Below, one piece after another: positions 6,321-7,279 of a DNA stretch of 7,279 bases (the first letter of the stretch is position 1; every line of letters begins with the position of its first letter). The notes beneath the pieces are model-generated. The model ran no database searches. It saw only the letters and a list, made by a program, of their open reading frames with translations, and had not been told where the DNA came from. The stretch spans positions 1 through 7,279 of the forward strand of contig JAIFNJ010000166.1 in assembly GCA_020047835.1 (NCBI GenBank), given 5' to 3'. This stretch comes from Bacteroidota bacterium (GTDB lineage Bacteria > Bacteroidota > Bacteroidia > Bacteroidales > SZUA-534). Position numbers and translations under genes: made by a program.

Positions 6321-6351
6321 TTGCATATAAGTAAACTATAATTTACCTTTG
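6321..6351 (+). promoter_or_regulatory. hicAB promoter
   Basis: The -33 TTG (6321-6323) and the -7 TACCTTTG (6344-6351) are separated by 20 bp, matching the Bacteroidetes primary sigma consensus. Transcription should start near 6357, about 20 nt before the hicA ATG at 6379. Confidence 0.75.
6329..6349. promoter_or_regulatory. possible operator dyad overlapping the hicAB -7 box
   Basis: GTAAA (6331-6335) and TTTAC (6342-6346) form a dyad with 6 bp between; with one mismatch it extends to AAGTAAA/TTTACCT. It overlaps the -7 element, the usual place for autorepression of a toxin-antitoxin operon. HicB has a C-terminal helix-turn-helix that could bind it (inference). Confidence 0.35.
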
Positions 6352-6378
6352 TTGTTTAAATAACTGATTGGATTTTAA

Positions 6379-6564
6379 ATGAAATGTTCTGAACTATACA
6401 GACTTTTGACAAAAGATGGATGGTATGTTGTATCTCAAAAAGGTTCTCACGTTAAAATGAAACATGACTTAAAGCCGGGATTGATAATTTTTCCAAATCA
6501 CGGTTCCCAGGAAGTTGGTAAGGGATTGGAAAAGAAAATACTTAAAGACGCAGGGATTAATTAA
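6379..6564 (+). CDS. hicA: HicA-type mRNA interferase toxin
   Basis: A 61-residue YcfA/HicA family protein, typical length for the family. HicA has a small dsRNA-binding-like fold and cleaves mRNA independently of, or in association with, the ribosome to halt growth (family knowledge). The signature is visible: a GW near the start (residues 14-15), then QKGSHVKM (20-27) with catalytic H24, and a C-terminal GSQEVGKGLEKKILKDAG segment. The ATG at 6379 sits about 20 nt after the predicted transcription start of a strong promoter. The stop TAA at 6562-6564 lies 15 bp before hicB, so toxin and antitoxin are co-transcribed, toxin first. The gene appears intact. Confidence 0.93.
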   Translation: MKCSELYRLLTKDGWYVVSQKGSHVKMKHDLKPGLIIFPNHGSQEVGKGLEKKILKDAGIN

Positions 6565-6579
6565 AAAGGGACAAACAAA

Positions 6580-6978
6580 ATGAAAAAGTTTAAAAGTAAA
6601 ATAAAAATAATAGTTGAAAAAACGGATACTGGATTTTCATGTTATTCTGAAAAGTATGCCATTTTTTCGACTGGAAAAACCATACCTGAATTGATTGAAA
6701 ATTCGTTTGAAGCCGCAACCTTATTTTTTGAGGATGAAGGAATTGAATTAAATCACTCAGACTTACAATTTGATGTGGATTTTCAACAATTTTTTCAATA
6801 TTACAAAGTAATCAATTCAAAATATTTAGCGGAAAAGATTGGGATGAATCCAACTTTACTAAGTCAGTATGTACAAGGACATAAAAAGCCATCAGATAAT
6901 CAGACTGAAAAGATTTTATATGGTATACATCAAATTGGACAAGAATTATCAGAAATGAATTTAATTTACAGAAAATAA
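6580..6978 (+). CDS. hicB: HicB-type antitoxin with XRE-like DNA-binding domain
   Basis: 132 residues. The N-terminal part (about 6-55; KIKIIVEKTDTGFSCYSEKY, then the helix around IPELIENSFEAATLFFEDEG) matches the degenerate RNase H-like fold by which HicB covers the HicA active site. The C-terminal part (about 79-122; YLAEKIGMNPTLLSQYVQG, then KKPSDNQ) is an XRE/HTH_3 helix-turn-helix, giving this subtype DNA-binding and autorepression ability. The start is ATG 6580, preceded by AAAAAGGGA (6563-6571), a purine-rich tract that could serve as a ribosome site and is stronger than elsewhere in this window. It follows hicA by 15 bp. The two form a type II toxin-antitoxin module whose operator is probably at the promoter near 6330-6350. 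Confidence 0.93.
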   Translation: MKKFKSKIKIIVEKTDTGFSCYSEKYAIFSTGKTIPELIENSFEAATLFFEDEGIELNHSDLQFDVDFQQFFQYYKVINSKYLAEKIGMNPTLLSQYVQGHKKPSDNQTEKILYGIHQIGQELSEMNLIYRK

Positions 6979-7085
6979 AGCACAGGTGGCAACCAGCGAT
7001 AAACATAATAATGATAAAATTACTATATTTGAAATATGTATAAGGAAGGGACTGCATGTGGTAATTATAGAGAGGAGCTCCGAAA

Positions 7086-7172
7086 TCCTAACAATGCTTT
7101 CTGTCACCGAAAACAAACAAGTAACAAAAGGGATATATCCTCGATAGAACCGAGGATATACAAACGTTGGGC
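7086..7172 (+). other. attC-like recombination site candidate
   Basis: The segment begins TCCTAAC (7086-7092) and ends GTTGGGC (7166-7172), an exact match to the attC R' core GTTRRRY. The first heptamer is close to the R'' consensus RYYYAAC (first base deviates) and can pair with the last in 6 of 7 positions, counting one G-T wobble. The total of 87 bp is within the attC size range. Between them a 10-bp stem is present. The L''/L' boxes next to the ends pair poorly, which weakens the call. It separates hicAB from a second toxin gene, as a cassette boundary would. Confidence 0.4.
7134..7160. repeat. strong hairpin inside the attC-like segment
   Basis: TATATCCTCG (7134-7143), 7-base loop, CGAGGATATA (7151-7160): 10 bp of perfect inverted repeat. 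No T-run follows at once (CAAACGTTGGGC comes next), so it is not a canonical terminator, although it may still end or stabilise the hicAB transcript. Confidence 0.65.
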
Positions 7173-7196
7173 TGTATTTTAGGAGCAATTTCCAAT

Positions 7197-7227
7197 TTTG
7201 CATTTTTCAAAATTATAATTACCTTTG
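7197..7227 (+). promoter_or_regulatory. promoter of the HigB-like toxin gene
   Basis: The -33 TTTG (7197-7200) and the -7 TACCTTTG (7220-7227) are separated by 19 bp, a full match to the Bacteroidetes consensus. The ATG at 7252 is about 24 bp downstream of the -7 box. It shares TTGCAT-N11-ATAATT with the hicAB promoter. Confidence 0.75.
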
Positions 7228-7251
7228 GCGTTAGTAATGTAAAAAAATTGT

Positions 7252-7279
7252 ATGATTATTTCATTTGGTTCAAAGGAGA
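7252..7279 (+). CDS. start of a HigB-like (RelE superfamily) toxin, truncated by window end
   Basis: Only nine codons are visible: MIISFGSKE. This opening strongly resembles Bacteroidetes HigB/RelE-family toxins, which commonly start MI(x)SFGxKETExIWNG (from memory). HigB toxins cleave ribosome-bound mRNA and are normally followed by the XRE antitoxin higA. Supporting context: a consensus promoter ends 24 bp upstream, and the preceding unit is another toxin-antitoxin pair. With so few residues the identity is tentative; translation past the right edge would settle it. Confidence 0.5.

Larger units (their letters stand above)
6979..7196. other. non-coding spacer between two toxin-antitoxin units
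   Basis: I see no convincing gene on either strand in this stretch. It holds small palindromes (ATATTT-G-AAATAT at 7025-7037; GGAGCTCC at 7074-7081), then the attC-like segment with its 10-bp stem, and finally leads into the next promoter at 7197. Confidence 0.6.

Noticed and set aside
6227..6378. A canonical attI/attC core next to the recombinase
   Set aside because: No GTTRRRY or RYYYAAC heptamer occurs in this stretch; only the unrelated 8-bp inverted repeat is clear.
7134..7160. Intrinsic terminator of hicAB
   Set aside because: The stem is good but is not followed by a T-run; kept as a hairpin only.
6812..7203. Minus-strand open frames of 80-81 residues antisense to hicB and in the spacer
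   Set aside because: Low-complexity hydrophobic translations of AT-rich DNA; no promoter and no family match.

Overview
The window looks like a chromosomal segment of a Bacteroidota (Bacteroidetes) bacterium. Evidence: AT-rich intergenic DNA; several promoters of the Bacteroidetes type (TTG or TTTG, about 20 bp, then TAnnTTTG), three of them with the identical box TACCTTTG; starts without Shine-Dalgarno sequences; and a partial exported protein whose N-terminus resembles type IX secretion/gliding-motility-associated proteins. The species cannot be fixed from this sequence.

Left part (1-4064, all genes on the minus strand) is ordinary housekeeping DNA. In transcription order it holds a FabK/nitronate-monooxygenase-family flavoenzyme (4064-3117); a zinc-dependent M16 peptidase (2970-1735); its non-catalytic M16 partner, starting 3 bp after the peptidase stop (1731-448); and the first 54 codons of a secreted protein (162-1). 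The two M16 proteins split the active site: one has the HxxEH zinc motif, the other has the C-terminal R/Y pair. The gap 163-447 contains a GC-rich, REP-like cluster of hairpins (218-307) and a small terminator-like hairpin. The gap 2971-3116 contains an 18-bp tandem repeat and its degenerate derivatives.

Middle (4065-4735): a small Bacteroidetes-type Zn-ribbon protein of unknown function (4600-4232) is divergent from a tyrosine recombinase. The 135-bp divergent region carries an 11-bp direct repeat with a period of exactly 20 bp.

Right part (4736-7279, plus strand) is accessory DNA. A 496-residue tyrosine recombinase has a complete catalytic set, a duplicated N-terminal domain and an IntI-like C-terminal tail. 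It is followed by a hicA-hicB toxin-antitoxin pair with its own promoter, and then by the start of a second toxin gene (HigB-like) with a nearly identical promoter. Between the two toxin units lies an attC-like segment ending in GTTGGGC, with a strong 10-bp stem inside it.

Recombinase followed by toxin-antitoxin units in the same direction, separated by an attC-like site, is the layout expected of a reverse-orientation (Treponema-type) integron or an integron-like cassette island. This is the most interesting hypothesis here but it is not proven: only one attC-like site is visible, the recombinase seems to lack the IntI-specific insertion, and no clear attI core was found.
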